DNA from: Apophysomyces variabilis
Lineage: Eukaryota; Mucoromycota; Mucoromycetes; Mucorales; Mucoraceae
Length of the DNA: 64,000 bases
NCBI GenBank assembly: GCA_002749535.1
Contig: MZZL01000134.1
Coordinates: 1 to 64,000 of the forward strand
Reading direction: 5' to 3'
Under the pieces are notes generated by a model. That model did no database searches and was not told the origin of the DNA. It saw nothing but the letters and a program-made list of their open reading frames with translations. Each line of letters starts with the position of its first letter. Positions within the stretch are counted from its first letter, which is position 1. Below, in pieces: positions 11,094-22,209 of the stretch. Position numbers and translations under genes: made by a program.

Positions 11094-12655
11094 ATGTCAA
11101 GAGTAACGCGTCGAGTCGAAGATATCCTGAGCGCAGGATTTGAAAACCTTACTCTTAACTGCGATACTAAGACGTTTGCTGTGGCTCCTTTTCGTAGCTA
11201 TATAACCAGTCATCTGCCTTCAAACCATCCGCAAGAAATTACTTCGTTTAGCTTGGACAGCAAACTACAAGTGTGGTTTGACGACAGAGAGTTGGTACGT
11301 TATTTGTGTGCAAAAAAGGAAAGAAACAGAAAGAGAAGTGAATCTCTTTTTCTGACGCGACCGATGCTAGAGATATTACTATGCACCAACCGGAAAAGAT
11401 CTCATGGCTGGTTATGAACAGTATGAAGAGAGAGATCCTTCATTGCAAGTTGATCTTGACTCGTTGCTGGACGCGTTGACGCATCTACAGAAACAATCAA
11501 AAGATCCAAGTTTAGTTCAAGCGGACGTTGTAAGTCAATGAACCATCAATGAACTAGAATTCTTTCACAGGGTACATTGTAGGTTGCTTGGCGGAGCACC
11601 ATTGCGAAGTTTATGCGTATTCCGTATTCAAGATCCCAACCGTTCGCATTCCGGGCCACAAGGTACAATGTAAGGGAAAAAAAAGAATAGATCAATGCAG
11701 GTATTAAAAACTCATGTCTCGGTTTAGGGAACTGTCTTCATTGAAGAGGTGGAAACTGAAAACAGGCGGATTGCGACAAGGATACGATCCGATCATGAAA
11801 AACGTATGTGCTATTCGGGTGTCAAGTTCGAGTCGCTTTGTACGGTATCCACACCTGAGCCCGACAAAAAGGAGCTAGAAGAACGTTTGACGAGCACTGC
11901 AGAAGGATCTGCAATGTATTACTCGGTGATCAAGACGAGGATGGGCGCTTCGACGCTTATCGTGGGGTCAAAAATTGACTGTATCGAAGGTAAAAAAAAA
12001 AAAAAGAATAGATCATTGAACATGAGAACGAATGTAGATGACCAAACGTCCTTTTTTCATTTGCACAGGAAAGAAGCCTGCTAAGGGAGGCGATCCAACG
12101 ACTCAATACGTGGAGCTGGCTACAACAAAAGCCATCGTAAATGACCGTCATCAACATAACTTTGAGCGGTACGATTAACATCCAGAGTGATCTTGCAACT
12201 GATCTAGGGCTCTTACTCTAGACATAAGCTACTGAAATACTGGGCACAATCGTACCTTGCAGGTATACCTCGTGTTGTTTGCGGTTTTCGGGATGAAGAT
12301 GGCCAACTCGAGTGCATCAAAGACTACAAGACTTCGGAAATACCGAATTCCGTACGAACCAGACATGCTAAGTGGGTGAGTGACGAGCTGAATTGGTAGA
12401 CGTTATGTTGGTTAACTGTGGAGTCAATAGAATCCAACTGTCTGTGTTAATTTTGCTGACAAACTTCTACAATGGATTCGCAAAGTGGTTACAGAGGACG
12501 ACCCCACAGTAAGCTATTCCATTGTATGGCAAGAACCTTGGAGAGCAGTTGAGCTCAGGCGAGAAAGAGATGCCGAGCCTTTTTTGACACAGCGATTTCT
12601 TGATGGGAAGACAAGCAACGAAATGGGAGGACCGCGGGCAAGAAAATCAAAATAA
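11094..12655 (+). CDS. DXO/Rai1 family protein, copy C, probable pseudoenzyme
   Basis: Third DXO/Rai1 paralogue: exons 11094-11294, 11371-11529, 11583-11669, 11728-11989, 12069-12168, 12222-12375 and 12431-12655, 395 residues. The fold-level signatures remain (DDREL, RYYYAPTGKDL, GVKFESL, WAQSYLAGIPRVVCGFRD, FLTQRF). Two catalytic motifs have changed: the E-h-D motif reads GSKIDC (Glu to Lys) and the E-h-K motif reads VELATTK (Lys to Ala). The motif-I neighbourhood is AWRS instead of TWRG, although its arginine remains. From known DXO/Rai1 structures, loss of these residues should abolish metal-dependent catalysis. The frame and splice sites are intact, so it is probably expressed rather than dead. 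A regulatory or partner role, as yeast Rai1 has for Rat1, is inference. It ends 277 bases from the convergent INTS4 gene. Confidence 0.9.
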
Positions 12656-12932
12656 TCATCATTATCATGGAAAAAAAGGAAACCCGAATCAGATGTACAG
12701 TGATCCATAGGGGAGATAAGGCATGCTTGCCTTTCAATCCATGATATTTGTCCAGCAATAAGAATAAATACCAACATTGCTATTCAGGACTCTATTCGAT
12801 CTTTGAGGTTCTAGTTTTATTAAAAGCTAGAGTATAAAAAAGAGGAAAGTGAATTGGCAGACATGACGTGATGTGTAACGAGCTCAACCATTTCCCAGGT
12901 TTGGGCACTACTCAAGTCAATGTTTCATACAG

Positions 12933-15900
12933 TTACATGTTATTTGGTTTCGCCCATGTCATAGTGGGCCAAATGGTGTACTTGATTTCATTGCTAATAA
13001 TAATTGCTTCTGTGGCAGTCTTTCGCGCAGACTCATTAGGAAAAGCCATAATATGGTTGTCTAGACGCGGTAAGTCTGGTTCGAATGAACGAACAACTCG
13101 GAGCGTTAGCGAAGCCGGAGCTATACAACCATCGGTCAGCAAGACAGTAATAACACCTCAAAGCTGCTACTTAACCTGTCCATGCAGAAAACGATTTATC
13201 TATTACAGTGGTGAGCTTATAGCAGTGAGGTCTTGTAGGTTTAAACTGATGAGGCGCAGGCCAAAAAAAGGAGGATGAACCGTCTGGCTCTAGAATCTAG
13301 AACATGATACAATCAGAACTCATTCATTCTTCCCAACATTGACTTACTTCTATAGCTATGTTGGTAATGTCGAATGCATAAATAATATCAGCCTCAAAAA
13401 AGATCTGAATCGGATGGACCGATTTGAACTTGAGCGGTTTGTCAGGACTAGGTACAGGATGAAGGATGCTGGCGCTCGTGGCCTTGATCGCATTATTCAG
13501 ATCGATTTCCAACGGCGTAAATGACTGATTATATCTTTCAGTGGCAATACATCTACATTGTGACCACTTACAGAAAATAAAGAATGCAATTTACGCATGT
13601 TAACAGTGCTAGTGGACTGTTGCGAAGCTTCGAGGTTTTGTCGTAAATCTGTCAAGCCCAATCGGTCATGGTCATTACGCTCAAACCGGCTAAAAGCAGG
13701 AAATCAATGGGATTGTCATAAAGCCTTCATTTTCCATCTACCTTTGTAGCTTGTGCACGCGTAGTAAAAATGCAACTAGCATCTGTTTGACTTCCGTTGC
13801 CGTCTTTTTGGCGCTATAAAGTTTGTTTATGTACTGCCTATCCGTCTGCTTGTCAGGACTTACTACATTGGCATAGCATGAATGGTTCCAAACATCCATG
13901 CCATATTGGCTAGTATGCGAAAATAGATGGCTGCTCTTAAAGTCCTTGGAGACAGTCCTGCAAAACAATGCTCCATTGAATAAGAAGAATACAAAAGTGA
14001 TGCTGCTGCAGTTTTCATTGTATAACTGTATGTTGGCGAACTGCAATTCTGTTTGATCTATCACTGGTTGAGTTCATTGTGTCCGATTTTCACTTAGTTT
14101 TTACCTTAATGACCGCCTGATAACAGTCGAGATACAGCTTGCCTAGTGATGCTTTTCCAGCAAATGTTGGCTTTAGCGTCGAAATATATTGGAAACTCCT
14201 GGGTTAAACTGTGAATTGTCCGAAGAATACGTGCTTTTTCATCCTTTACTTTGCCGCCAACTCTGAGGTGACCAATGCTTCCTTGTAGTATGATCGCTCC
14301 ATTTGCAAACGAATCTCTTTAAACATATCCAAAATAGTGTGCATATAGTCGTGCACATCGCTAGCAATATTCACGGTGCCTGCATTCTTGATTAGATAAG
14401 TTGTATTCATTCGCTCGTATGTTACCTGAGAACGTGGCTGGAAGAAAGTTGATAACGCCTTCTACCTTGATATTGGCGGATTTATACGTTTCCTTTAAGT
14501 TATGTAAGCATTTATAGTTTCAGTTAGACATGCATGTACCCACTCTCAAATCCGGGAAACAATCTGGGTATTTGAAGTTCAGGTAGGCCAGTTGTCGAAA
14601 CATGTACTGTGGCAACTTTCCTAGTATTTTTGTATTGGAGGCGCAAGCATTGGCAATCAGAATCACAGTAGCAATATCTATAATAAACAAACTCATAAAT
14701 CTACCAGCTACCTCCCTGTCCACTTACATTCTGGATCCTCAACATTAGTCTCCTTTGGGCGAAATCGGCTATCTAATCCTAACAGGTCAAGAACCAAGCT
14801 TTCTACATACTAACTGTTAGCTTAAGTTTGGAAGTGAAAGGTTTATGAAAAATCAGGTTACCGATATAGTCATCGTGACGAGAACCAACGTCTCGCAACG
14901 TGAGATAAATGGATAGCTTGTCTTCCGGGTATTGTGCCATATTTTTCATCAATGTCTTGATTAATATCGGGATACACGCAATGTCTTTAAACCGCACGCA
15001 TCTTTCACACAAAGACATGTTAACCCATACTGTCATCAGTAGCAATCCTCTTACCGGAGCAGATCATGAGTGGATAGGCGGGCAACACTTTCACTTTCTT
15101 CCAAAGGAAGTAACGCATTTTCCATTTGTTCCCCGTCAAATTCCAATGCAAAGCGGGATCCGATTTTGCGTAAACTCTGAATCGCATTGATCCGGATGCT
15201 TCCAATTTCGTCGTGGAACATGACTAAGACGTATTTTAGCTAGTTATACTCTGAAATAGCATAACATACCTAATAAAGATTCTGTTGCTTTTCCAACAAG
15301 CTCTTCATTACTCATACATAATTCGCAAATGGAATCTTTTCAGAAACGAACAAATTCTTCAATAAACCAAACCACGCACGGTTGCCTAGTGTTATGGCTT
15401 ACCAATGGCTGCATTCCTGACCTCGCCATGCTCGTCTTCCATAGCCTGCACAAAAGCACCACAGGCACCTGAGTGAAGCACTCGTACATCATCTGATTCC
15501 ACATCAACATCTCCTTCAGCAACCGGAACAGGTCCTCCCCGTCGCTAATAAGGAATTAACACTCTTTCTCTTTTAGCACATCACATTACCTTCTTTTCTA
15601 TCCTGGTGTATGATTTGCGCTTATCGTGAGACATGAATCTCACCTTGAAAGTATGCATCAAGATATCCAGATCAACATGTGGATACGACGCCATCATAAC
15701 ACAGGCCTTCTTGCGGACAACAACCATGACATCGTTGACCAAATCCGATATCTTAACAAAGGCGTCATCGATGAGGCGAACTTTTCGATTTACCAGCCAA
15801 TGCATTGGTAGTATGTGATCTGGATACAGCGAGCTTAGCGCTCTAAGGAATCGTAGGGTGGTATATGATAAGACATAAAGGAAACCATTTGTAACCATTA

Positions 15901-16755
15901 TCTCCTACCGAATGAGATCCAGCCCTCCCATACGCACTTCTTCATGATCATCATGTAGTGCGTTAGCTGCCAGCGCATAGAGGGAAATATCAAGAGTATA
16001 GCCTTTCAAGCGCATTTGAACGAGTGCATCCAATGCGCTCTATCCAGCTTATCTTAGGACGACATTGTTTGACCTAAACAAACTTACTTTGCGAACCATA
16101 GGGTCAGGATCGGTGATATGGTTGCTTATCACTTTCTGTATTTCTATCTCAGAGAATTTTTCCATCTGATTTGATCCCTTTGGACGTCCGTATAAATCAG
16201 ATACAGATGGGATCAAAGAAAGAACATAGATGCAACTGGCACGCACACGGAAATAGGGATCTGCAAGCCGCTGAACAAGCAATTCCATCACATCCATCAG
16301 AAACTGGGTGCTTTGTTCGTCATATGCCAGCTGACGGTTCTTTCAGGCAAATAAAAACGAACTCAGCCTTTCTTTTCTACATCTAAATGTTATTTTTTTA
16401 CCTGGAACATGTTCCCTATGCATTGAAGCACTTGATACCGAACATCTTTGTATTCCGAAGACAGCTATGAGTGGCAATTGCAAATGTTACAGGTTTTCGG
16501 AAAGGAAGAGTAAGGTCGTACCTCTGTTACAAGCTCTTTAAACACACCAGTTACACTAATATGAGGGGATGTGGACATTAAATCCAATAGTTGGATGATC
16601 AAACGCTAGGTACAATCATTCAGTTTTCTGATCGTGGAGGAAATTGGTCTTTCTACCTTGGTATGTTCGTCTTCTTCTTGGTGTAGTTGAGTAAGTAGTG
16701 ATTGTACAAGTATGCCCTCTTCATCAGTATTTAAAGCATGTCGCTGATGACACAT
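12933..16755 (-). CDS. INTS4: Integrator complex subunit 4 homologue (HEAT repeats)
   Basis: Homologue of INTS4, the scaffold that holds the INTS9-INTS11 cleavage module of Integrator, the nuclear complex that cleaves nascent RNA and attenuates RNA polymerase II. About 20 exons on the minus strand. Resolved ones include 16657-16755 (start), 16522-16605, 16402-16464, 16088-16330, 15909-16039, 15590-15842, 15403-15544, 15270-15335, 15055-15223, 14811-15001, 14544-14677, 13348-13524, 13176-13296 and 12933-13120. Diagnostic blocks are HEAT repeats such as LADPYFRVRASCIYVLSLIP, RLIDDAFVKISDLV, HSGACGAFVQAMEDE, HDEIGSIRINAIQSLRKI and GSRHDDYIGNLI. The C-terminal beta-rich domain follows, with LEPDGSSSFFWPAPHQFKP and LRVVRSFEPDLPRLD. 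Exons between 13560 and 14100, and a very short intron near 14780-14810, are uncertain. Divergent from the SNF5 gene. Confidence 0.88.
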
Positions 16756-17388
16756 TCGAGATAGATACTATAATTATGGCCTCAGTTGATATGCATGAAT
16801 CCGACCCATTCAAATAAAAAGAGATACGCTATAAATGACGTGCACCTGTAGTCGCTTTTCTCCTGTTAGCACGGCGAGATTATGTATATACTAATTTAGC
16901 CGAGCAGTAGAGACATACACATTAGTATGTTATATCTATAATGTGCATGTTGTAGCCAACCCCTGTTTCCTCTAAACCGATCGTGCCTGTCTCGTCATTC
17001 ACGTCGTCATTTCTATAAGAGGTCGGGTGGTTAACTTTTTTGCGTGAATCAGGCTCGATCTTTAGAATTAGACGCGGCAAACGTTTGTCCGCATTACGTA
17101 CGCTCGCTGAGGTGGAGGCGAGTGCTGTTCTCCGAAGTGACGCTTCATATATAGCCGTAGAAGACGGTTACGAGTTAAAAAGAGTAACTGTATGTGTCTT
17201 TCTCAAGCGAAGCGTGTTGACTCCATCCCAAAAAAGTTGGTCCGGGCCGCATTTTGATATCCCGCCCTAAAGCCCAGCCAAATTTTTGCTGTGCAAGTGT
17301 GGTGAGTGAGTAGGCAGGTGAGACTGCGTCTGGCCTAGCAGAAGGGGGGGAAAGGTCCTGTAAGCCTTTTTTCCCTTGATCGGAAACC
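16756..17388. promoter_or_regulatory. Bidirectional promoter region, INTS4 / SNF5
   Basis: About 630 bases separate the two divergent start codons. No other gene is supported; the 76-codon open frame at 17040-17270 looks like chance. It holds a GC-rich patch near 17050-17130 and a G-run (GGGGGGG) at about 17344. No known motif is assigned. Confidence 0.5.
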
Positions 17389-18967
17389 ATGTCTCATAAT
17401 AATAACTTTACCTTTGTGAATACGACCTCAGCGAGCGCGGATATAAGAAGACAACCTATTGCAATGCAACCTCTTCCGAATCCGCCGACGCATCAGGCTA
17501 TGAATGGTGCTCATCTTGCTTTCATGCAGCGTCCACCATTTCCGTATGCCCCACAACAGATCATGCCCGGTCGCGTACCGTACCCACAACCATATCCAGC
17601 ACCTATGGCTAATCGAGCTCCATCGGCAGGGACACAGGGAGTGTATTCCACTTATCCTGCACGATTAAAACGATCGGATGATAATGCGTTGATATTACCC
17701 ACCAGTTACCTCACCAACAGGAAGCCGCGCTTTACCGGTGAATCGGACGATGACTTTGATGAATTTCTGGAAGAATCGGATGAAGAAGGCGCTTCTGGTG
17801 TACGAACACGTTCCGCGACCACGGCGGCGGCGGTAGCAGCAGCAGGAGGTGGAGGCACGCCTACACCTGCCCCTCCAGCCGAGCTACCAAAAATTGTCCG
17901 CAAAAAGAATCATATCTACCCAGGTCTAGCCGATTTAGAAAGGGCTTCTAGTATGGAAGAAGTATTAGTACCAATACGACTGGATATCGATCTGGAGGAT
18001 GTGAAACTCAGAGATGTATTTCTGTGGAATATGAATGGTACATATAGATGAAGGTTTTTTGCGGGAGGGATGGAACATGACCGAGGCTGATGCTTTTATC
18101 ATCCTAGAGCAATTCTTAACGCCCGAAAAATTTGCAGAGATCTTATGTGAAGATCTTGAACTCCCTACATTCAAATTCGTACCGCTGATTGCCGAATCCA
18201 TTCGCACCCAGGTTCTGGACTTTGAAACGATCCATGAAGTGGAATTACCGGCAGAGGGCATCCGAGTTGTCATCAACGTAAGCGGGGAGGGAATAGATCA
18301 TTCCGATCAACTTGGGGTTGACATATTTTTTTATCTGGTATTTTTCCTATAGCTTGATCTTCAAATTGGAAAAGTCAATCTGCGCGATCGGTTTGAGTGG
18401 GATCTGGATAATATTGGCAATAATGCTCCTGAAGTATTTAGCCGACAATTGGCATCGGAACTCGGTGTGGGGGGTGAATATGTCTCTATCATTGCGCACG
18501 CCATCCGAGAGCAACTTTATAAACACAAAAGACAGTTAGTAGACGAGGTAAGACTTTCCGAACAGTCATCCAAATGAGTTTCTCCATCTTGTTTTTGACC
18601 AATGATTTCAATCCTTTTAATTTTCTTGGTTTAAAGTACGGTCTAGAAAATGAGTTTGCCGAACCTTTATCGTCTGGTTTCCGTGGTATAGAAGATGCTA
18701 ATCATTGGACACCACAAATGGAAGTCCTTTCCAATGAAGAATTAGAAAAGCTGCTTATAGCACAGGAGCGTAATATTCGGTAAGTGTTTAGAAGATTTGG
18801 CCAAAAGAAAAAGGTGGCAAACTTTTTTTTAACTGACCTTTGTCTCTTTGCTTGTACTTTCAAGACGGTTACGAAGAGAAACACGATTTAAACGGTCGTC
18901 AAGGCGAAGGGGATCAGCAACACCTTCGAGATACCATGGTAGTAGTAATGCAGGCACTCCTTCTTAA
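17389..18967 (+). CDS. SNF5/SMARCB1 (INI1, Sfh1) chromatin-remodelling subunit
   Basis: Core subunit of SWI/SNF- or RSC-type ATP-dependent nucleosome remodellers. Exons 17389-18037, 18108-18277, 18353-18547, 18637-18779 and 18865-18967 give 419 residues. The N-terminal third is Pro/Gln/Ala-rich with an acidic patch (DDDFDEFLEESDEE) and an Ala/Gly run. The two imperfect SNF5 repeats follow: VPIRLDIDLEDVKLRDVF with WNMNE/QFLTPEKFAEILCEDL, then LDLQIGKVNLRDRFEWDLD with APEVFSRQLASELGVGGEYV. The C-terminus is Arg/Ser-rich (RRLRRETRFKRSSRRRG), as in fungal Sfh1/Snf5 proteins. The first intron (18038-18107) splits the WNMNE block. Sequence alone does not say whether this is the SWI/SNF or the RSC subunit. 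Divergent from INTS4. Confidence 0.93.
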
Positions 18968-19390
18968 GCCATGCGTATTTTTTTTAATTTGTAAATAACT
19001 CAATTATGCGGAACCACAACAAATACAAAACGTACAGGTTATTCAGGCACCTTTTTTTTTTTTTTGGAGAACAAGCCTTTTTATCAAAAAATGTCTAGGA
19101 CGATTACGGAATCATGTTTTGACATTCCGAACGTCTTGTTTTAGCGATTTTTGATCATTGCATAAAGAGTTTGTTATCTGTTTGGCTTGCGTTGCAAGAG
19201 AAACAAAGCGTTTGGGACTGTTAGGATGCATGCCACGTTAGATCCTTTTGTGGAGCGGAATTTTTTTCTTGGCCAAAAAGAGCGGCATGATTTTCTCGTC
19301 GTGGCTTTTTCTAAAGGCCCTGCCAAGCGATCCTGAACGAAGGGCACAGTTTGCCACTCATTTAACTTTTATATATGAATGTGTTGACCC
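18968..19390. other. Intergenic, 3' flank of SNF5 gene and promoter of next gene
   Basis: About 420 AT-rich bases with poly(T) at about 19052-19066. No gene or structured RNA was recognised. Confidence 0.5.
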
Positions 19391-21079
19391 ATGACATTAT
19401 ACAGTCGTTTATATTCATTTTTATTTTCCCTTATCACCAGTTATACCTTCATTGTTCTCTTAGCATTTCTATGGTTTGCCAGAGACTATCCTGCGTGGCG
19501 TGACAAACGACGACGATCAGAAAGGCTTGGCCAAGCCAATGCTGAAAGCACATCCTCTACCTTACATTCAACGCAAAAAGAAAAGGACGATGATCATGTT
19601 TCTTCTACAGAGAGTGTTACGGACGCCAAGCAGCATGCCAATCTTACTTGGATACACTACATTCTTGTTAGTCCCATGGCTGCGCTGTATATCCTCGTTC
19701 GTGGTGTCCTCGACTTGGCCCGCTTTGTCCTCTTTCGAATGCTTTGGTACAGCGAGCAAAGCTTACCGATAATCGATGCCTGGTTGTTTGAAAAAGTCAC
19801 TGTCTGGTTACCTCAGAAAATCGAGCAATTGACCGTCTGGTGGAAGACCCACGGTGTTGATTCATGGGAACGTTGTCAAGCAGTTATGGTTGCTGAAGGA
19901 TCACGCATGCTTGTTTTGCTTGTTGAACAAGCAGTTACTTGTCTTTGGATGCTCTTTAAGCTAGTCCAGCGCATCACCGTCTGGCTGTACGAGGTATGGG
20001 AATTGCTTCGCGATGCATGCGATTGGAAGCAGCGGGCAAAGGATGCGCTGCAGGTTTACCAGATCTACTTCCATGGACCGTGCTTGTCGTTTAGCATGAG
20101 AATCCAGGGGCTTATCGCCTTGTTTATGGAAGCCTGTTATCAAACGGCTTTGGGTGTCCTGGAGGATGTGATTTGGTTTGTCTCATTCACAGGCAACTGC
20201 TGTCATCATGTCTTTGTGACCTTTTTGTATGACCCTTTTTGTCATACGGCAGCGTGGATGCATATGCAGTTCCAAAGGAGAAAAGAACAATGCATGAAGT
20301 GGTTTCATTTGACGACGTTGTATCTTGCCGCGAAATCAGTGGATGCCTTTGAGTACGGAATGGATATGGTCCGATCAGAAGCTTTCCAGCGAAATTATAC
20401 GCGTTTGCAAAGACTATTTTGGTCGCGCTTTGTATGGACAGTTCACGAGACGCTCGATTTGGCAGAGGATTTTCAGATGACGCTTGAGACGACGGTAGTC
20501 CATTTTTTGAAACCAGCTATGGAAGTTTTTGTGCATGCCATCCTACCTCAGTTGTCCGATGCATACGGAAAGGCTGCAGCCATTATAAGGCATCTATTTA
20601 TGGAGCATTTTTATCCCACGTGGGTATGGACCATTCGCCACTTCGCAGGGCCCTTGTCAGTCCTGTGGACTTTTGTTACACATTTTTCGCAGATACTGTG
20701 GGCATGTACTTGGCCGATAGTAAATACCCTGTGGGAACAGGTTGTTTTCATGGCGGGTGTGATGGCTACGGTATCCAAGTATTGGATGGTCCGAACATAC
20801 GGGATTGGGCCGATGTTTTACAATGAATTGGCTGAGATGGTGAGGGAAAATACCCCAGCGGTGGCTCAAATATTCCTTGCATGGGCGGAACGCATTGTTG
20901 CCTCGGTAGATTGGTCGGGGTTGCAGTCGGATTTTGTGCTCATGGTGATGACTTTACAAGAAGCCGCGACAACGCAATTCAATTTGTTGTTGATGTCTTT
21001 GGAACGAACATTGAACACTTACATAAAGGAGGAAACCCCCAGTCAAGGGAACCCTACAAAAAAGGCAAAGACAATCTGA
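19391..21079 (+). CDS. Intronless Trp-rich, N-terminally anchored protein of unknown function
   Basis: Single 562-residue open frame without introns, in a neighbourhood where nearly every gene of this size has several. Residues about 5-30 form a hydrophobic segment (FLFSLITSYTFIVLLAFLWF) followed by basic RDKRRRSER, as in an ER signal-anchor. A polar Ser/Asp-rich linker (about 45-80) leads to a long region, to about residue 545, of predicted amphipathic helices. It is unusually rich in Trp, Phe and His, with units such as WLFEKVTVWLPQKIEQLTVW and repeated W-x6-8-W spacing. No catalytic motif was seen. The tail is basic (TKKAKTI). It could be a membrane- or lipid-droplet-associated scaffold, but I do not recognise the family. 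The frame is strongly coding. Confidence 0.75.
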   Translation: MTLYSRLYSFLFSLITSYTFIVLLAFLWFARDYPAWRDKRRRSERLGQANAESTSSTLHSTQKEKDDDHVSSTESVTDAKQHANLTWIHYILVSPMAALYILVRGVLDLARFVLFRMLWYSEQSLPIIDAWLFEKVTVWLPQKIEQLTVWWKTHGVDSWERCQAVMVAEGSRMLVLLVEQAVTCLWMLFKLVQRITVWLYEVWELLRDACDWKQRAKDALQVYQIYFHGPCLSFSMRIQGLIALFMEACYQTALGVLEDVIWFVSFTGNCCHHVFVTFLYDPFCHTAAWMHMQFQRRKEQCMKWFHLTTLYLAAKSVDAFEYGMDMVRSEAFQRNYTRLQRLFWSRFVWTVHETLDLAEDFQMTLETTVVHFLKPAMEVFVHAILPQLSDAYGKAAAIIRHLFMEHFYPTWVWTIRHFAGPLSVLWTFVTHFSQILWACTWPIVNTLWEQVVFMAGVMATVSKYWMVRTYGIGPMFYNELAEMVRENTPAVAQIFLAWAERIVASVDWSGLQSDFVLMVMTLQEAATTQFNLLLMSLERTLNTYIKEETPSQGNPTKKAKTI

Positions 21080-22209
21080 TACCACAGCAATCACTTGTCT
21101 GTAAATAACCTTTTTTTTTATTTATTTAAGCAAATGAAATGCTATCTTTGGTTGTTGTCATAAAAGAGAAAGGAAAAAAGAAAACTTTTATGCAAGCAGT
21201 GTTGTTTGTTATTTCGTTCGGTTGACAAGATCCAATGATTCAACCTTTCTTTATTTGAGTCTGCCGTGCTTAAGCAAATAGGGATTTTTTAGGCTGACGC
21301 TAAAATATACGAGCTAACGTGAGTTAGCTTGTGCAGGAGCACCCGGTCCAAGTAGCATCGATGGGGTTAGTCACATTGACTGGAAAGAGAAAAAAGTAAT
21401 AGAAAGAACTGGTTTATAGAACGACATTGAAGGATAGTCATTTATTTCTAAACCAGTCTAGACTGTCCTACCTTTCTTGTTTCGAACAAAGCCCATTGCC
21501 TTCTCTTTCTCTTTTTCTCATCGATAGCTATTTTTCTTTTTTAGTGATAAGTGCTGTATTATGAAAGTACCAAACTTATTCTGGCATAGATAGCCAAGAG
21601 GTGGATATCTCTCCGATAGAAGAGGACTTTTTTTTAAGTAGTGACTGAGGATTTTCTTTTATCGTCTTATTGTCCTGAAGGAGTGGGACATTGACAAGTT
21701 GGTTTTTTTAAGGTTACGCGCAAAAGTGAAAGGGAAGAAAAAGGGGAGTTAGAAGGGGAGAAGGAATAGGTTTGGAGGAGAGGGGAACAAGAGGTGTCTC
21801 TCTCTCTCTCTCTCTCTATGTATGTATGTGTATGTATGTCTACATATGCTTTTTGTGTATCTCATCCAACGCCACGGGTTGTGTGAAATAGATCCTTTTC
21901 TTGCAGTGCCTGGGCCTTCTGGAATAGGCAGTGATCGAAATACGTCATGGTTCAAACCGCGCCGAAACCCAGAGTAAGAGAAAATTCCAGCTTCAGCGGG
22001 GCACCTCAGCAAGCTTTACCAATTACGGAGTGAGCCTTTTTTTTTTTCTTTAGTTGGTCGTGTTTTGTTGGTTTCTCTCCATTTTTTCCCTTTCCCTTTC
22101 CTTTCCTCTTTTCTTCCTCTTTTTTCTCTCTCTCTTTTTTTTCTTATATTTTATATATACATTATACATATACATTGTCGTCCCTCTTGGAATACAGTAT
22201 ACGAACCTG
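21080..22209. other. Intergenic with microsatellites, upstream of F-box gene
   Basis: About 1.1 kb without a supported gene. It contains a (TC)n tract at about 21796-21818 running into (TATG)n at about 21817-21840. A polypyrimidine block of CT and T runs at about 22074-22147 lies directly upstream of the F-box start. An open frame that starts at 22054 is only an upstream extension through this block. Confidence 0.55.

Noticed and set aside
12868..13278. 136-codon plus-strand frame with a hydrophobic stretch
   Set aside because: It is the antisense of the last INTS4 exons, which have strong family resemblance on the minus strand.
13260..13300. Apparent frameshift in the INTS4 C-terminal domain at a T-run
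   Set aside because: On recount the run has seven bases and the frame is continuous.
18035..18352. Separate plus-strand frame starting MVHIDEGFL inside the SNF5 gene
   Set aside because: It begins inside the first intron; splicing 18037 to 18108 restores the SNF5 repeat in one frame.
21940..21975. tRNA-like B box (GGTTCAAACC)
   Set aside because: No A box or cloverleaf could be drawn around it.
22054..22209. N-terminal extension of the F-box protein
   Set aside because: It is a Phe/Leu/Ser-rich translation of the polypyrimidine leader; the ATG at 22210 gives a normal start before the F-box.
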